Assembly (NCBI GenBank): GCA_004154925.1
Contig: QJNS01000158.1
Span: 118,297-182,296 of the forward strand
Length of the DNA stretch: 64,000 nt
Direction of reading: 5' to 3'
Source: Monosporascus cannonballus
Lineage: Eukaryota > Ascomycota > Sordariomycetes > Xylariales
A program made the position numbers and the translations under genes. The notes under the pieces are model-generated. The model was not told the DNA's origin. It saw only the letters and a list, made by a program, of their open reading frames with translations, and did not search any database. Position 1 is the stretch's first letter. Every line of letters begins with the position of its first letter. Of this stretch, positions 23,269 to 36,159 are shown piece by piece.

Positions 23269-25559
23269 GGGATGACGGAATTAACCCGTCTCGGCGTCCT
23301 CTACTTGCTTACCGGCGGGCTGTAGGGTATTAGGACTCGTGGATCGACGTAGGGCCGATCTACTAGAGCCCAGTCTTTGCCAGCTGCCGCGCCGATTTTG
23401 CATCCTCGCTCGCGCCTCTTGATTTGACAGAGCCGCTAAATTCTCATAGAGGTAATCTAGGCATGCTGCATGTTGAATACATCCGGATTGAATCCTACGG
23501 CGCATCTTTCTGCCGCCCCAAGTTAGCAGGGGCGCGGAAGCTCAACCCAGCAGCGTAGTACTCGAGGGCAGAGCGGTTCGAGTGCAAAGACTAGGCCGTA
23601 TTTGCCTATAACTTGATACTGCCGTTCATGAATCTACACAAGGTCTAAATTCCCCGAGTTCATCCTCACCGTGTATATCTTGGAATATCATCTCACATAT
23701 GTATCGCGATCTGGGAGTTTGCGACGGAACTATGTCCGGCGTGACTTTCTGCCTGCCTACCTACCTACAGTGGTACCCTATCATTCTCAATTCCGCGACG
23801 CAAATACATGGGAGGATGTTTCGGCCCCTTTGTTTCGTTTTCAGATCCCATCAGGCCACTCGCTGTAAGGCTAGGTAGGCATGTATTTATTACTACAATC
23901 TTCCAGCTTTCCCTGCTCCCTGCGTATCTACTAGGTAGTTATTCCCGCAGATCGCGCCTTGCCCGGGTGGTCCCGGTTAGGGCGGTTGATCGACGCGGGG
24001 CACTGCCCTCGCGCCTTGGATCCACAACGGAAGAATCCTGGATGTCTCTACCAGTTGTCCTCCGTACGCTCGTTCATCCGGATCCCCGTATCTTTGTTTG
24101 GCGGGTTGGGGGGGGGGGTGAGGGGGGGGCGCGCCGATTTACTCAGGCAGTCAACTGGTGGCAATCACTTATTAGGGGTCAAGCCCACTCGAAAAGCCGA
24201 TGATTTGGCAGGTCCTGAGAAGTGACTAGCGAGCAGAGCTGATGGACGGCGGAGAATTCGCGAAGGCAAATCCAAAGCTCGAAGCAGATCCGTGCAGTAT
24301 TGCGAGATATTAGAGCAGGATAGGTCTCGGAGAGCGAGGTTTGAGAAGTTTTTCAGCTGTGGGCGCGCAAGCCATGCCGCCCGGTTGCCGAGTTTCTTCG
24401 CTCTCAAGCTTACTGCCATAACAAGGTGAGCCGCCCCTCGTGGTCGGCGTTGTGAAGGAGATGGTGTTGGCCCAGAGCTTAGTGCTGAGGATGAAGAGGT
24501 CTGCTACGATCGAGTCACGATCCCGGCAGTTATACCGAGGCGGGAACCAGCCACGACGTTGAACACGGAATCCTTCGTGCAGGAATTTCAGGCTAGGCAA
24601 CTCGGGGTCTAAAAGGAAAAGTGACGGCTCCCAGACTTACACAGCAGCGCTTCGCCAAATCTATCCGACCCAGAGTCACGTCAATCCGAACCAAAAGAGC
24701 AATGACGGCTTCGAAAGCCTTGAAGAACCGTTTCATGGATTTTGAAGCGATTCCGGTGATTATTTGCGTCGTCGAAAGACGATTCTGTTCGATAGGCGTC
24801 TGTAGAGGGCCGTCATTATTTTTTAGACCCGAGCTGCTAGGTTAACAGGAGAGAAGAGTCGCATACCGGCATGAGGGTTAGGCGTCGAAGGCATGGATAT
24901 AGGATTAACGCAGCTACCAAACTGCCGTGGGCGCCTAGTGTTGATCTTAGCTTTACTCCTACTTATCGTGAAGGGTTCGCCAGCAGCTTGTTCAGCGTAT
25001 GGTGCCAGAGTGTGTCTATTGTCTGTATTAGGCATTGCCAGTCCGCAATCCCGTTCCTACCGCCCCCGCGTCGGGTGAGCTTAAGGGGAGCACGTTTGCG
25101 AATTCATGTCTAGTCTTGGTGGGGCTGTTCCCGTCCGGATACGACAGCGGGTGAGAAGAGATCTACGATAATACTGCCAGCAGAGGTGTGCGGTGTTTGG
25201 CAGCGAGGGCCGTAGAAAGCCATGATGTTTACGCGGAGTAACCGGACGCAAGTATCCTACGATCGAGTGCAGGAGTACGGTACAGGGGTGATAGAAGAGA
25301 ACAAAAGGTATCATAAATATAGAATGTCACGCCCAAGTATATATAGGGAAATCCGCGCGCCTGAACGCCCCGACATAGACGGGTGGCACATGCAGCGCGC
25401 AGTGGACACATCCCATCGCGAACCGCCCTATTACACGGCACTGGCTCGCCGGCTCGTCCGCGCCGGATATTGGTATCGATTTAAGGCTAACACACGCACG
25501 ACACACACAACACAAACACAGCCGCTTCCTCCCTTCCCCTTTCTCGCGTCGAGCCTCGC
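23269..25559. other. Intergenic, no supported gene; G-runs
   Basis: About 2.3 kb between convergent genes. ORFs of up to 131 codons lack coding character. G-runs of 11 and 8 bases lie at 24,108-24,118 and 24,122-24,129. Nothing else recognised. Confidence 0.55.
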
Positions 25560-25693
25560 CTACGACTCTGGAACGCCCTCGTAGAACCAGTATCTACCGC
25601 GTACCGGTTAGCACATCACATCCACAACGACCGACTCATGCGCGGATTGGCAAATGAGAAAAAAAAAAGGGGGGGGGGGGGGGGCAGGTACCC

Positions 25694-25767
<74 letters not shown>

Positions 25768-26658
25768 GGTACGAATGAGGGCAACTTACTCGGCAGCGTA
25801 CTGCACCTCGAACGCGGCCGGCATGCCCTGGCACGACTCCGGAGGGCTGCCGCCGGCCGTCTCGACGCGCCAGACCTCGCGCAGGCCGCCGGTGGCGCCG
25901 TCGAGGGTGGAGAGCCGGAGCCAGGCGACGGCGGGCTCGTCGCCCTGGCCCGCGGGCGCGTCGGCCGGCGCCGGCGTCGCCTCCTCCTTGGTGCACCCGG
26001 CCTCGCCGAGCGCGGCGCGCGACGTGTCGAGGTTGAAGAACGGCGTCATGTCGTCCGTGAAGTAGTGCGTGCCCGAGACGGCGAGGTCCGCGGGGCCCAT
26101 GCGCTGTGCGACCCCGTCGTCCTCGTCGTCGTCGGCGGTGGTGGCGGCGGGGAGAGGCAGGTCGAAGCGGAGCGCAAGCTTGGGGAGCATGTGCAGCAGG
26201 TCCGGGTAGGCCGACGCCAAGCAGCTCGCGTCGAACAGCGTCGCGAGGGCGCCTGCGGCCGCCGGAACCGCCGTCGAGTTGGTGGTGTCGCAGGTGTAGT
26301 TCTGCGTCCCCCGGCCTATGGCTACGTGCTTGAGTATTAGGCCAGCCGCGGGGCCTGCCATGGGCGTGGGAGCTGTTTGGGGGGCGTTAATAAGGGGGTG
26401 TTCCAAAGCTGACCTCCCAAAAAGGGGGGCTGGGAGAAGTGACGTACCGAGAGGCATCTGCGCTTTTGAAAGGTCACATACGGGGGCCGCCTTCATAAGC
26501 TTCCCTGCCTCGACCTTGCTCGCCAGCATGTTGAAGTACTCGGATACGGTCTCGATGCCGTCCGTCATGGCCGCGTTTACGTTCACTTGTGGCCATGTCG
26601 GCGCGGCAACGATGGTCGTGGCGCTCAGGGCTGCCCCTAATAATATTTGGAACTGCAT
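25560..26658 (-). CDS. Secreted DUF3455 protein
   Basis: Three minus-strand exons (26,658-26,448; 26,372-25,790; 25,593-25,560) give 275 residues. The last exon adds only EYWFYEGVPES, completing the YAAEYWFY ending typical of DUF3455, which supports the long intron before it. Residues 1-20 form a signal peptide (MQFQILLGAALSATTIVAAP). Family features: LILKHVAIGRGTQNYTCD (residues about 85-103), ATLFDASCLA, GTHYFTDDMTPFFNLD, and PAVAWLRLSTLDG. DUF3455 proteins are small predicted secreted fungal proteins with no settled function. The middle of the protein is alanine/proline-rich and of very high G+C. Intron 1 (26,373-26,447) is a multiple of three without stops, so its retention would go unnoticed by a simple ORF finder; family alignment argues for removing it. 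Intron 2 contains a 71-base homopolymer. Confidence 0.88.
25659..25765. repeat. Homopolymer cluster A10-G16-...-C71 in an intron
   Basis: On the plus strand ten A (25,659-25,668) and sixteen G (25,669-25,684) are followed, after CAGGTACCCA, by 71 consecutive C (25,695-25,765). All of it lies inside intron 2 of the DUF3455 gene, where the transcript would carry a G71 tract. G16 and C71 are complementary and can form a hairpin. True length is uncertain because such runs are poorly sequenced. Confidence 0.85.
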
Positions 26659-29322
26659 CTTGATATGTGTTTTGAATCGGAAAGAAGTAAATGATGGGTT
26701 GCGGCGAAAATAGAAGTCGTTTCAAGGCGGATTATCAGTGGGAGTTTGTAGGGTAGCTGAGTACGTACGGGGTGAGAGTCGTCAGGAAGGAAAGACAACC
26801 CAAAGCAACCCGTACAACAGAGTAAATACGAAAAGTAGGAAAAATGAAATGGGAATAGAGATAATAGGAAAGAAAACAGAAAAAGAAACGATCTCCTGGA
26901 GGAGAGAGAGATCAGTGAGATGGGATGCGTGAAGATGTATGTGGAGAGGAGTATAACCTGGGGGGGCGGGAGAAGGAAGTCGGTTTCCTAATATATTTCG
27001 AGATGCACAAGGAAGTGAACCTACCATGTCCGCGGATGTCAGCGGCGGTTCGAGTAGCGGCGGGCCATCCATGGATATCACGCAGACCCGAGCTAGGGAC
27101 GTAGGCATCGTCAGCGGACGCTTGGTACCTCACGATAAAGGCATAGCTAGAGGGTCTCGTGCCCGTGAGCCGCCCTGGGCGAGATCTCTGGTAGATCGCT
27201 AGCGGGGGGACTATTTGGCAGGTTTAAGCAGTATGCAAATGTCTCGCTCGAATGATTGGAGGTTGTCTGTTCTCAGAACCCTTGCTTAGACGGAAGCTCT
27301 AGACATGGGGTTCTATTGTGCGCGGGCTGGCTAAGACGCTAAGAGATCAGCAGCTAGGGGCTCGGCAGCATGGGGGAAACGGCCATGGACGACAGCTGAT
27401 TCGCCGCTCGTTGGCCGCAAGCGCCGCGTCGCCGGCGGCCATTGTCCAGTCAATCAGCGTCTGCCGTTGGGTCTCTTACCTGATCGGTTGTTGCTCACTG
27501 CTCAGTGATAGGGCAGGAGTGGAACTGGAGCGGCAAAATGCTTGGTGTTTGGGTGTACAACATAATAGAGTTCTCCCAATAGACTAGGAGAGTTAGGAGA
27601 GGGGACGAGACAAGCTTCCATCTGAGGGACTTGGTATTACAATTATGAATACGGATCGCGAAGAAAGCGCCGGCGGAGTGTTGGCCAGAGTCGAGCTGAG
27701 ATACTTTGTTACCGTGGGGCTATAGACCATATAGTAAAATAATTCGTCTGCCATCACTGTCGGGCGGCGATAGATATACGCATATCAAAATTGCATCAAG
27801 TTGAGGTTCACGGCCAAGTCCACAGGTGTGATGACACAAGCGGTTAGTACAGCATGACGGCTTTAACTCATGTGCTAATAGGTAGCATTCGAACATTGTG
27901 CGTAATCGAGTTGTCAATACGACGCTGAATCGGATCATCATGATTGTCTGGAGCGGGAAGGAAGCTTGGCTTCGGCAGAATGCGATCCGGGGCATGTTTT
28001 TGGTAAACGACACGCGCTTCCGCCCAAGGGGGAGGATGCCTTCTCTCTCTCTCTCGGCTTTCTTCCAGACGGGGAGATGGTGTGGGACTTAATATCGAAA
28101 AGCAGATATACCGACCCGCACCAGCGCTTAAACGCTCGAAATAGAAGCAAGCGCGGAAGAAGAATTCTAGAGTACCTACTACATAATAGCGTAGCGGATG
28201 ACGCCATTCCCATTCCGGTCATTTTGCCCAAATATAGAGTATGGGCTCCACGGGACCGTGAGTGAGTGAGCGTGAAAGCGGGCAAATTTCTTCCTTAACG
28301 GAGCGCCCCAGGGACCTCCGCCCCCTGATTGGGCGACTCGAACTGCCTCTGTGGCTTGGAACGGGGATACTGAGTACCACGATATCACGACATTTGTCTT
28401 GCGAAGCAGGGTTATCGAATAGCGTCTAAGTTATTATTCGCGGGAAAACAGTCGATTCAGGAGCCACGCACACGCACGCACAGAGAGAGAGAGAGAGAGA
28501 GACAGAGACATAGACACATACCCACACCTAGTACGCCCAGGGCGCCATCTAGACGCCCCTCAGCACGTCATGCCGCGGCGGGGGAAATAGGCCCGTCGAA
28601 GCCTCCTATACAAAAGCGGAGACGGTTATGGGCAAGTCGAGGGCGGGAGAACCGCCTGGTGTATTATGACTTAGATAATTGGTGTCCAAGACGGCCGATA
28701 GCCGTGGACGGATATCCTACCATCATTGCATGCCACCCCGTGGACTAACCTACCCACGGGACATGCGTACTGTACTGCGTAGAGGGAGGATGACGTCCTC
28801 CGATCCGAGTTCGCCGGGCTGGCACACATGGATGGTGTCGCCATTCTTTCGTACCTGAGCTTGGAGGGCTCTTCGTTCGTGGTAGCGGGGTTGGTCTCTC
28901 GGTCGTCCCTCCCTCCATTCCGTTTCTTGTTTTGAAGGGTTGCGAGTAAGAGTGGGTAGGCGGGAAAGAAAAACCATGTTGTTTCCGCGCTGACTTAGCA
29001 AGGTAGCTCGATACAGCGTTGTTAGGTGCCGTCTAACCTGTAGGCGAGATACACGTAGAAATATTCCTCGAACAAGCGGACATCCAAAGATCCGAGTCCC
29101 AACGGTTACACACCTTAAAAGGAGACACTGCACTACGAAAGCACTTCCGAGTGCCTCGTCGTGCCTTATGAGGTAGAACAGCATTAGATAGATAGACGCA
29201 CGATAACGTACAGGTCGACCCACATGTTAGCCGGTAATAGTATAATGACACGTAGTAGAAGCATGCGCACCATCCCTCCACACCGCGGGGGAATATAGAC
29301 GGACAGACACGCAGTACGGTGA
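26659..29322. other. Intergenic; CA/GA microsatellite
   Basis: About 2.7 kb with no supported gene. An alternating (GA)n stretch, preceded by CA-type repeats, lies at 28,474-28,511. The DUF3455 promoter must lie in the first part and the CASP 3' end in the last. ORFs of up to 157 codons have no family features. Confidence 0.55.
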
Positions 29323-31753
29323 TCACTGCCCATTGAAGCCCTCCTGCTGCCAATCGCCATGGCCTCCCGCCTTCCCATCACCGGCGCCACCACCGCCCAG
29401 GACGGCGGCTCCCGCCCCCGCCCCTCCCACGGCTCCCAAGGCGCCCTGGCTCAGGTTGCTGGCGTGCTGCTCGGCGTCGGCGCTGCCGAGCCAGTAGAGC
29501 GAGCAGAAGACGAGCAGGTGCAGCGCGACGCAGTACGCCGCGAAGAGGTTCCGGCTCGTCCGCGAGGCGAGCACCATGCGCGTGACCGAGTACACGACCC
29601 TCTCGGGGAAGCTCATGCGCTTGTAGGCGCGGGCCGACTCGCGGCCCCGGAACGCCGCGAACGGCGAGATGTTGGACTCGTACGCCTGGCGGTAGCGGTC
29701 CAGCCCGCCCCCGATCCCCGGGTTGCCCGTCCCGCCTATCGCGACGGTCGACGGGTTGGGGCTCGCCGCGTACGCCGACGAGGAGGACGCCGACGGCCCG
29801 CCACCGCCGCCGCGGTTGTAGGTCGACACGTACCGCGTCTTCTCGTAGAGCTGCAGGTTGTCCTTCTGCAGGGCGGCGATCTCCTGCCGCAGCTGCGACA
29901 CCGTCCGGTGGCTTTCCGAGAGCTCCGTCTCGAGCTGTGCGTTTCGTTTCTTGAAGCGGTCGCGCTGGGCGGTTATCATGGGCAAGATGCCAGGACCGCC
30001 TCCCGTAGGTTCCCCGCCGGAGTCGCGGGGATTGAACCCCGATATGATGGATGATGTAGGGGACGTCCTTCCGCCCCGTCTGCCTGGCGCAATGGACGGC
30101 GGTATCCTCGTGGTGTAGGTGCCAGCTACCGACGCACCCGAGGGAAACGCGTTCCGGCCCTCCGCTTGTAGGCTGGCTAGGTCATTCTCCAGCTGGGCGT
30201 TCAGGTTCTGTGACCTTTCTAGATCTGCGTTCGTTCTAGACATGTCCTCCTGTAGGTTTTCTAAGCGGCTTTGGAGATCTTGGTGCGACACCCTCAGGAT
30301 CGTTAGTTCGTCGCTCAGCTTCTTGTTACGAGCTAATAATAGCTGTTCCAAAGTATCTCCTCTACCCTTAGCGGCCGACCCGTTGGAGTCGGGATTGGGC
30401 AAGACGTCGTCGTCGTCATCCCCCGTGGCGAATTCGATACTCTTGAGGATTTCTAACTCTTGCTTTATATCTTCGTAATCGCCCCATTTCTGGATTTTCT
30501 CCTTTAGACTGTCGCGTTCATCTTTCAAGAGGCCAACCTCTCTTTCCAAACTTCGCAGTTTAGAGTCGATGTCCCTCTTGAAAGCCTCCTTCTCAACTCG
30601 GGCGGAATCGAGCTTCCTAATCAGGGACGAGTTCTCGGATCGCATGCGCATAAATGCGGGATCATCCTCCGGGGACGGGGCCTGCGCTGGGACGTGAGAC
30701 TTGGCTTGTGCCAGCTCTAGGCGCAATTGCTCGTTTCGCGCTTCGACCTCGGCAAGCCGCGTACTAGTCCGTTCCAAGTCGGAGTGTACCATATCCAGCT
30801 CAGCACTGGTGACGTGCCCACCAGCTCCACTGGGCTCCGACTCCTCGGATCCCTTTAGGCGTTGGTTGACCTCGTAGCTAGCCTTGATCTCACTGAGTAG
30901 CCTGTCTTGACTCTCAATCTTCTCCTCCAGGGCTTCCTCCTTCGCCTCCCAGTTGTCCTGTTTCTCTTCCAAGACGGCAGCCCAAGAAGATTCGACCTCC
31001 TTGACCCTGGTCTCGAGGTTGCTCTCGAGCTGCTTCCGGTTAGCAGTCTCGGTCTGCAGTTTAGATTCGGTCTCTTCGAGCTGCGATGTGAGTTTGGCTA
31101 CATTGTCCTGTAGGTGTTGATTCTCCTGGGCGAGCTTCGGTAGGGTGTCCTCGGCCACCAACATGGAGTCGACCGATGCTTCGAGTAGAGGGTAGGGATC
31201 TGGCGCATTCTCGAGGGCCGAGTAGACCTGTAAGAATGCGGAATTGGTAGATTTCGAGTGATTCGTAAGGAGGTCGATGAAAGTCTGGTACGCTAAGGGT
31301 AGGGTGCTTGGTCAATACCCCGTCCCGAAGATGCTCTAGATGCGAGATCACCTACCTTTCAGCAGCCCTTTGATTTCTGTCAACTTGGTAGCGTCGTCGA
31401 GTTTCCTGAAGTCCTTCGTCTTCTGGGCGAGGTCTTTCCGTTGAACTGTGGAGTCGCGCTGGTAGGTGACGATGTCGGAAGCAGTATTATCGAGCTTCGA
31501 TATTAGAGAGGTCAAGTCGATGTCTGACAGAAGGCAGTCAGTGACATTATCCCGGAGGTGAAATCTACGACGATGAATACACAGGCCAACGCGTACTTCT
31601 CCATGCCGAAATAGCCTCTTGAAAATTATTACTGATTCCCTCAGCCGAAGTACCACTACCATCAGTAACAGGGCGTCCGTCGGCGCTTGGTCGTGGTTGC
31701 GATTGCGACTCGGCCGAGGTCTCCGCGGCTGTATACTCAGAAGCGTCGGCCAT
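29323..31753 (-). CDS. COY1: CASP/Coy1 Golgi coiled-coil membrane protein
   Basis: Three minus-strand exons (31,753-31,597; 31,523-31,356; 31,292-29,323) give 764 residues. N-terminal family block: FQEAISAWRNIDLTSLISKLD, then QRKDLAQKTKDFRKLDDATKL and AYQTFIDLLTNHSK, spanning both introns. Most of the protein is heptad-rich coiled coil. The C-terminal CASP domain is present (YESNISPFAAFRGRE, FPERVVYSVTRMVL) followed by one membrane span (LFAAYCVALHLLVFCSLYWLG, residues about 690-712) and a short glycine-rich lumenal tail. CASP is a tail-anchored golgin; yeast Coy1 acts in intra-Golgi vesicle tethering. The C-terminal third is much richer in third-position G/C than the N-terminal part. The gene shares a 706-bp upstream region with divergent Vps3. 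Confidence 0.93.
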
Positions 31754-32459
31754 CTTTTCACCAGGTTTCGGCGGATGACGGTTTTACTACGATGGCCAAA
31801 CCATCAGAAAGCCGTGCCGCTCGCAGATCGACGAAGACTTCAAGGAGTATATAGTATGTTTAGAATGCAAGTAGAAATGGTGCTAAGATTCCCGTGATCG
31901 ATCGGAATCGAATGGAAGTAGCCACGGCATAAGTGTACAAGGTACAAACAAGCACGCGGAAGTCGCAGTTGTTGAACCGTGTCCGGTTGGTCGAGCCTTC
32001 CCCGTTAAGCCCGTCCATGCTCCGTCCAGCCCCATCCTTGCGGCTACTTCCTTCCCTGAAGGGCTAGCGATGCTGCCCCTCAGCCACCCCCTTCCCCCTT
32101 CCCCCCTCCCCCCTCCCCCCTCCCCCAGCTCTTGTACTTACTGTGCACTAGTAGGCTGCCATAAGGGCCTTACATACAAGCCCCAACCGCCCACTCGCCC
32201 ATTAGCCAGCCTCAGCCTATGGGGGGAACTACCGGTATCTACTTGTGACGTACCGAGTATGTGGGTAGCTCCCCCAAATGCATGCACGCATGCACGCACG
32301 TATGTGTGTATGTCCGTTCCTACGTATGTAGCTAATAATCAATACCCACAGCAGGCCACTACCAACTTGACCACTTTCTCGCAACAGACTTCTCTGACGT
32401 TTTACTCACCTTGCGCAACGACAGACGCCATGTGCGGTAACGATGAAGGCGCCTGAACG
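31754..32459. promoter_or_regulatory. Shared divergent upstream region (CASP / Vps3)
   Basis: The 706 bp between the two start codons must contain both promoters. It carries a pyrimidine tract at 32,086-32,127 built of CCCCCT-like units, whose other strand is repeated G5-6A and so could form a G-quadruplex, and a GCATGCACG/TATGTGTG alternating stretch at about 32,280-32,330. Transcription start sites cannot be placed from sequence. Confidence 0.6.
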
Positions 32460-35400
32460 ATGGCTTCCCATTCGCGAGGGGGCGAGATCCGACCCAAAAA
32501 AGGCGCCGGTCCCTTCGTGCTTCGTCCTCTGTTTACCAATGTTCCTCTATCCGCCGACGGGACGACGGATGACATAAAGATCAATTGCGTCGAGTATTTA
32601 GGTAGTTGCGCAACCATGGCCTGGATACCCAATAGATGCGAGCAATGATGGCTGATTCTTTCCGCAAGATCATAACCTATACGTCGGTACATCAGACTCG
32701 GAACTCCTCCATTTCGTTCAGATACCCCCCGACCCCAACGACAAGTCAGGAAACCCGGAGCCGACTTACATACTGGCCTCGCGCCAACGCCCGGCCTTTG
32801 CAGAAACATCTGGTGGCTCGAGGCCCGGGGTCCAGCAGATCCTCTTGCTTCCGAGAGTCGCGAAAGCATGTATCCTGTGCAATTGGACCGTCACCTTTTA
32901 CTCCCTGCCAGAGCTCAGCCCCGTCTTTGGCACTACCCAGGTCAAGAACTGTAATTGGATAGGCGGAGTCGACCTCAACGAGCTGGCGCCTGACAGCGAA
33001 CCTCGGGACCCTTATGGAGTCACTGTACTTCTCTCCCTGAATAGGAGGATACAGGTTGTTAGAATCGGGGAAGATGCTAGGGTCGTCAAAAAGATCGACT
33101 TCGCTGGAAGCACCATATCTATTAGAAGAGAATCCATTGCCTGCGTAGCCGACTCGAGAAGCTATGCTCTCTTAGAAATCGACCATCAGCTCAAGATACC
33201 TTTGATGTCCATTTCCTCCCTCGACGAAGCCCAGCCAGGAAATGTTGTTGGCCAGGCCCAGGATATTTCGGGGAGTACCGGAGGCGGGCTGTTGCGGAGC
33301 AATTCCTCTACTCAGGCCCATGGACATGCAGAAAATTCCGAACACGCTTCTCACAGACGGGGAACCAGCCTGGGCGACTTCATCACCGGCGCCCACCGAA
33401 GGCAAGAGCAACGGCCTAATGACGGCGATGAGTCTGTGTTCCAACAACCGTCGCCCCCTGACCCTGCTACGAGCCCGAAGCCGCCCGATATTGCGACTCA
33501 GGGCGAGGGGGCAGCGGCTAAAGGAGCAGGTGAGAGTCAGGAGATGCCACCACCCCCACCACCTAAGAACCATCCAGTCTTTCTGAAACCACTCGTCGTC
33601 TCTCCAACGCCAGAGGAGTTCCTCTTGGTCACTGGTACTGGTCCGTTAGATCCAGGAATCGGAATGTTTGTCAACTTAGATGGAGACCCTACAAGGCCTA
33701 CTATTGAATTTGCCCGCTATCCTAAGGAGATCGTAGTCGATGGTGGCTCTTCAGACCTGTCATCATCACGTCCATCCCTCGGCGGGGAGGAAGAGGGTTA
33801 TGTCCTCGCCTCGATGGCCAGGGACTTTGAAGATGGTGTACACCATGGCCTGGAGATCCAACGGTGGGACGCCAACGCAGCTGAAGCGGAACCCATAAAG
33901 TACTGGCTAGAGCCGCCAGTCACGGATTCATCCATGCCCAAACACTTGGGGATACGAGCCTTCATCGGGTCCGACGATACCTACTTCCCTGAAATCATGA
34001 AGAGACTATCTCGAAAAAGATTCAAGCCTTTCTCTTCAAGTAGCATAAACTCGTCTACAATGTCGCTCAAAAGTGCTGACTCGAGGACTGCCCCGTCTCT
34101 GGAAAGGATATCAAAGGAAAGGGAACTGTTTGAGAGGGACAGCGATTCTCAAAGCGATGACATCCTTCCGGATAGCTGGGAAAGCGGTCGCAATGCTGAG
34201 GAAGAGGCCTTCGCTCGGCGGCTTGCGGGTACTACGGCTCGTTTGGCCGTCTGGTCTGGAAGCAATATCTGGTGGGCCATGCGGAATCCCCTTATTCTAC
34301 AACTTGACGCTCGGCTTGATGCAGCCACCGGCACGCCTGATCGCTCCTCGATTGACAGGCGCGAGGTTTTCGCCATATTGAACTCGTTCCGTGACCGAGA
34401 CGCCAAGTCCGAATTGGAGTTCCTAACTTTCAACTACATACGTCAGCGAGCAGGAATTCTCTTACTGATGAGTTTCATCAAGTCAGAAGGTAGCCCCTTC
34501 TCAGAGCCAGATCTCCGAGCAATGGAAGAAATCCTGGTTGATGGGCTTCTCGACCCTCGCTTTGTCCTCTCTTTGATACCCGGAGTTCGTAGCGAGGTGA
34601 CCGAGACGAGAAGGGGCATTTGGATATTCGGCGGAGTAAAATCCACGGCTGAACAGTTCATTTTGAAGAGCGAGTTCGACAAGGGCAGCCCTTCACTCGG
34701 TCTTTTATCGCAGTCGATGCTCCAGTTCCTACGGCGCTTCTTGACGGCCTGGAGGCGGAAAAAGGGGTTCGGCAGCATACCCGACGAGAGCGAAGTGTTT
34801 CGGACCGTTGATGCAGCCCTCCTTGCAGTCCTTCTTGAACTCGATAAGAAATCACCGCCCGGTTTGGCTAGAGGCCCGTCGATTCGCTCCGAGCTGTATG
34901 AGTTGATTGATAATGGGGTCGACTGTTTTCATAGGGCGGAGACTTTGATCGAATCCTATCACCGGTTATTCGTACTTAGCAGACTCTACCAGAGCCGCAA
35001 AATGTCTTCCGAGGTGTTGTCGACCTGGAGGCGTATAGTTGAAGGCGAACGGGATGACGGGGGCGAGCTGCGCGATGGCGAACAGCGAGTGCGGGAATAT
35101 CTCACCAAAATCAGCAACCAGGTTCTGGTGCAAGAGTATGGAATATGGCTGGCAAACCGCAACCCGAAGCTTGGCGTGCAGGTCTTCGCCGAAGACAAGG
35201 GCCGCGCACCTAAGTTCGAACCGACGTCCGTGGTCCGGATGCTTAGGGAGCAGGCCCCAGGCGCTGTCAAGTACTACCTAGAGTACCTTGTCTTCGGAAA
35301 GGGACACACGGTCTACGTTGACGAGCTCATCACCTACTATCTGGACGTCGTTATCACGAGGCTTCGGACCTCGGCCGAAGCCAGGACCACCGTCATGTCC

Positions 35401-36159
35401 ACGTACGAGGCGTATCGTGCCCTCCGCCCGCCCAAGCCCACCTACCGCCAGTTCCTGACGGACAACGCGTCCGCCGAGGACGAAGTCTGGGCCAGTCGGC
35501 TGCGGCTCCTGCAGCTCCTCGGCGGGGCGTACGACTACGACGCCACGGCTATCAGGGAGCGCGTCGCGGGCCTCAGCAGCGTCGCCGACGACCTCCTCGT
35601 CCCCGAGACCATCATCCTCGACGGCCGCGAGCGCAGGCACGAGAACGCGCTCCGCCTGCTCGTGCACCGCCTCGGCGACTACGACACCGCCGTCGCGTAC
35701 TGCTTCCGCGGCGGGGCTAGCATCTATGGCAGTAGTATATACCAGGCGACGCCTCCGCCGCCCACGAACGCCACCACCACCACTCCCAGCTCTGGCGGCA
35801 GCAGCAGGCGGCGCCACAGCAGTCTCGAGCCGCCGACGGAGGACCAGCAGGCGCGCCTGTTCCGGGCGCTGCTGGGCGAGTTCCTGCGGCTCGGGGACGA
35901 GGGGGACGGCGCCGAGCAGGCGGGCCTGCTGCTCGAGCGCTTCGGCGCCTGGTTCGACGTCGCCGAGGTGCTGGCGCTGGTCCCGGACACCTGGGGTGTC
36001 GATCTCGTCGCCGGCTTTCTTGTGAAGGCGCTGCGGCGCCTCGTCGCCGAGCGCCGCGAGGCCGAGGTCGCGCGCGACCTGAGCTCCGCGCAGTACCTCC
36101 GCACGCAGCACGAGCTCGTCGTCCGCGTCGACGAGAAAGGACCTAGCGTCGAGACGTGA
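32460..36159 (+). CDS. VPS3: Vps3, CORVET tethering subunit (TGFBRAP1-like)
   Basis: Exon 1 (32,460-32,601) joins exon 2 (32,669-36,159) across a 67-bp intron to give 1,210 residues; the junction restores EYLDHNLYVGTSDSELLHF. An N-terminal CNH/beta-propeller-type domain is recognisable (VKNCNWIGGVDLNEL, VQVIRIG-like strands) with a low-complexity insertion at about residues 170-305. A Vps39/TRAP1-type helical region follows (LEFLTFNYIRQRAGILLLMSF, GLLDPRFVLSLIPGV), then the Vps39_2-like C terminus (VKYYLEYLVFGKGHTVYVDELITYYLD) interrupted by a proline/serine-rich loop near residue 1,080. Vps3 links Rab5-type GTPase to the CORVET complex for endosome fusion. The related HOPS subunit Vps39/Vam6 is the main alternative; the N-terminal motifs favour Vps3. 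From about 35,280 on, third-codon G/C rises sharply. Confidence 0.85.

Noticed and set aside
23520..23590. B-box-like CGGTTCGAGTGC
   Set aside because: No matching A-box, stems or acceptor pairing could be found around it.
29359..30054. 231-codon ORF antisense to CASP
   Set aside because: Shadow of the G/C-rich CASP C-terminal coding region.
35278..36111. 277-codon ORF antisense to Vps3
   Set aside because: Produced by the very high G+C of the Vps3 3' end; shadow frame without domain content.
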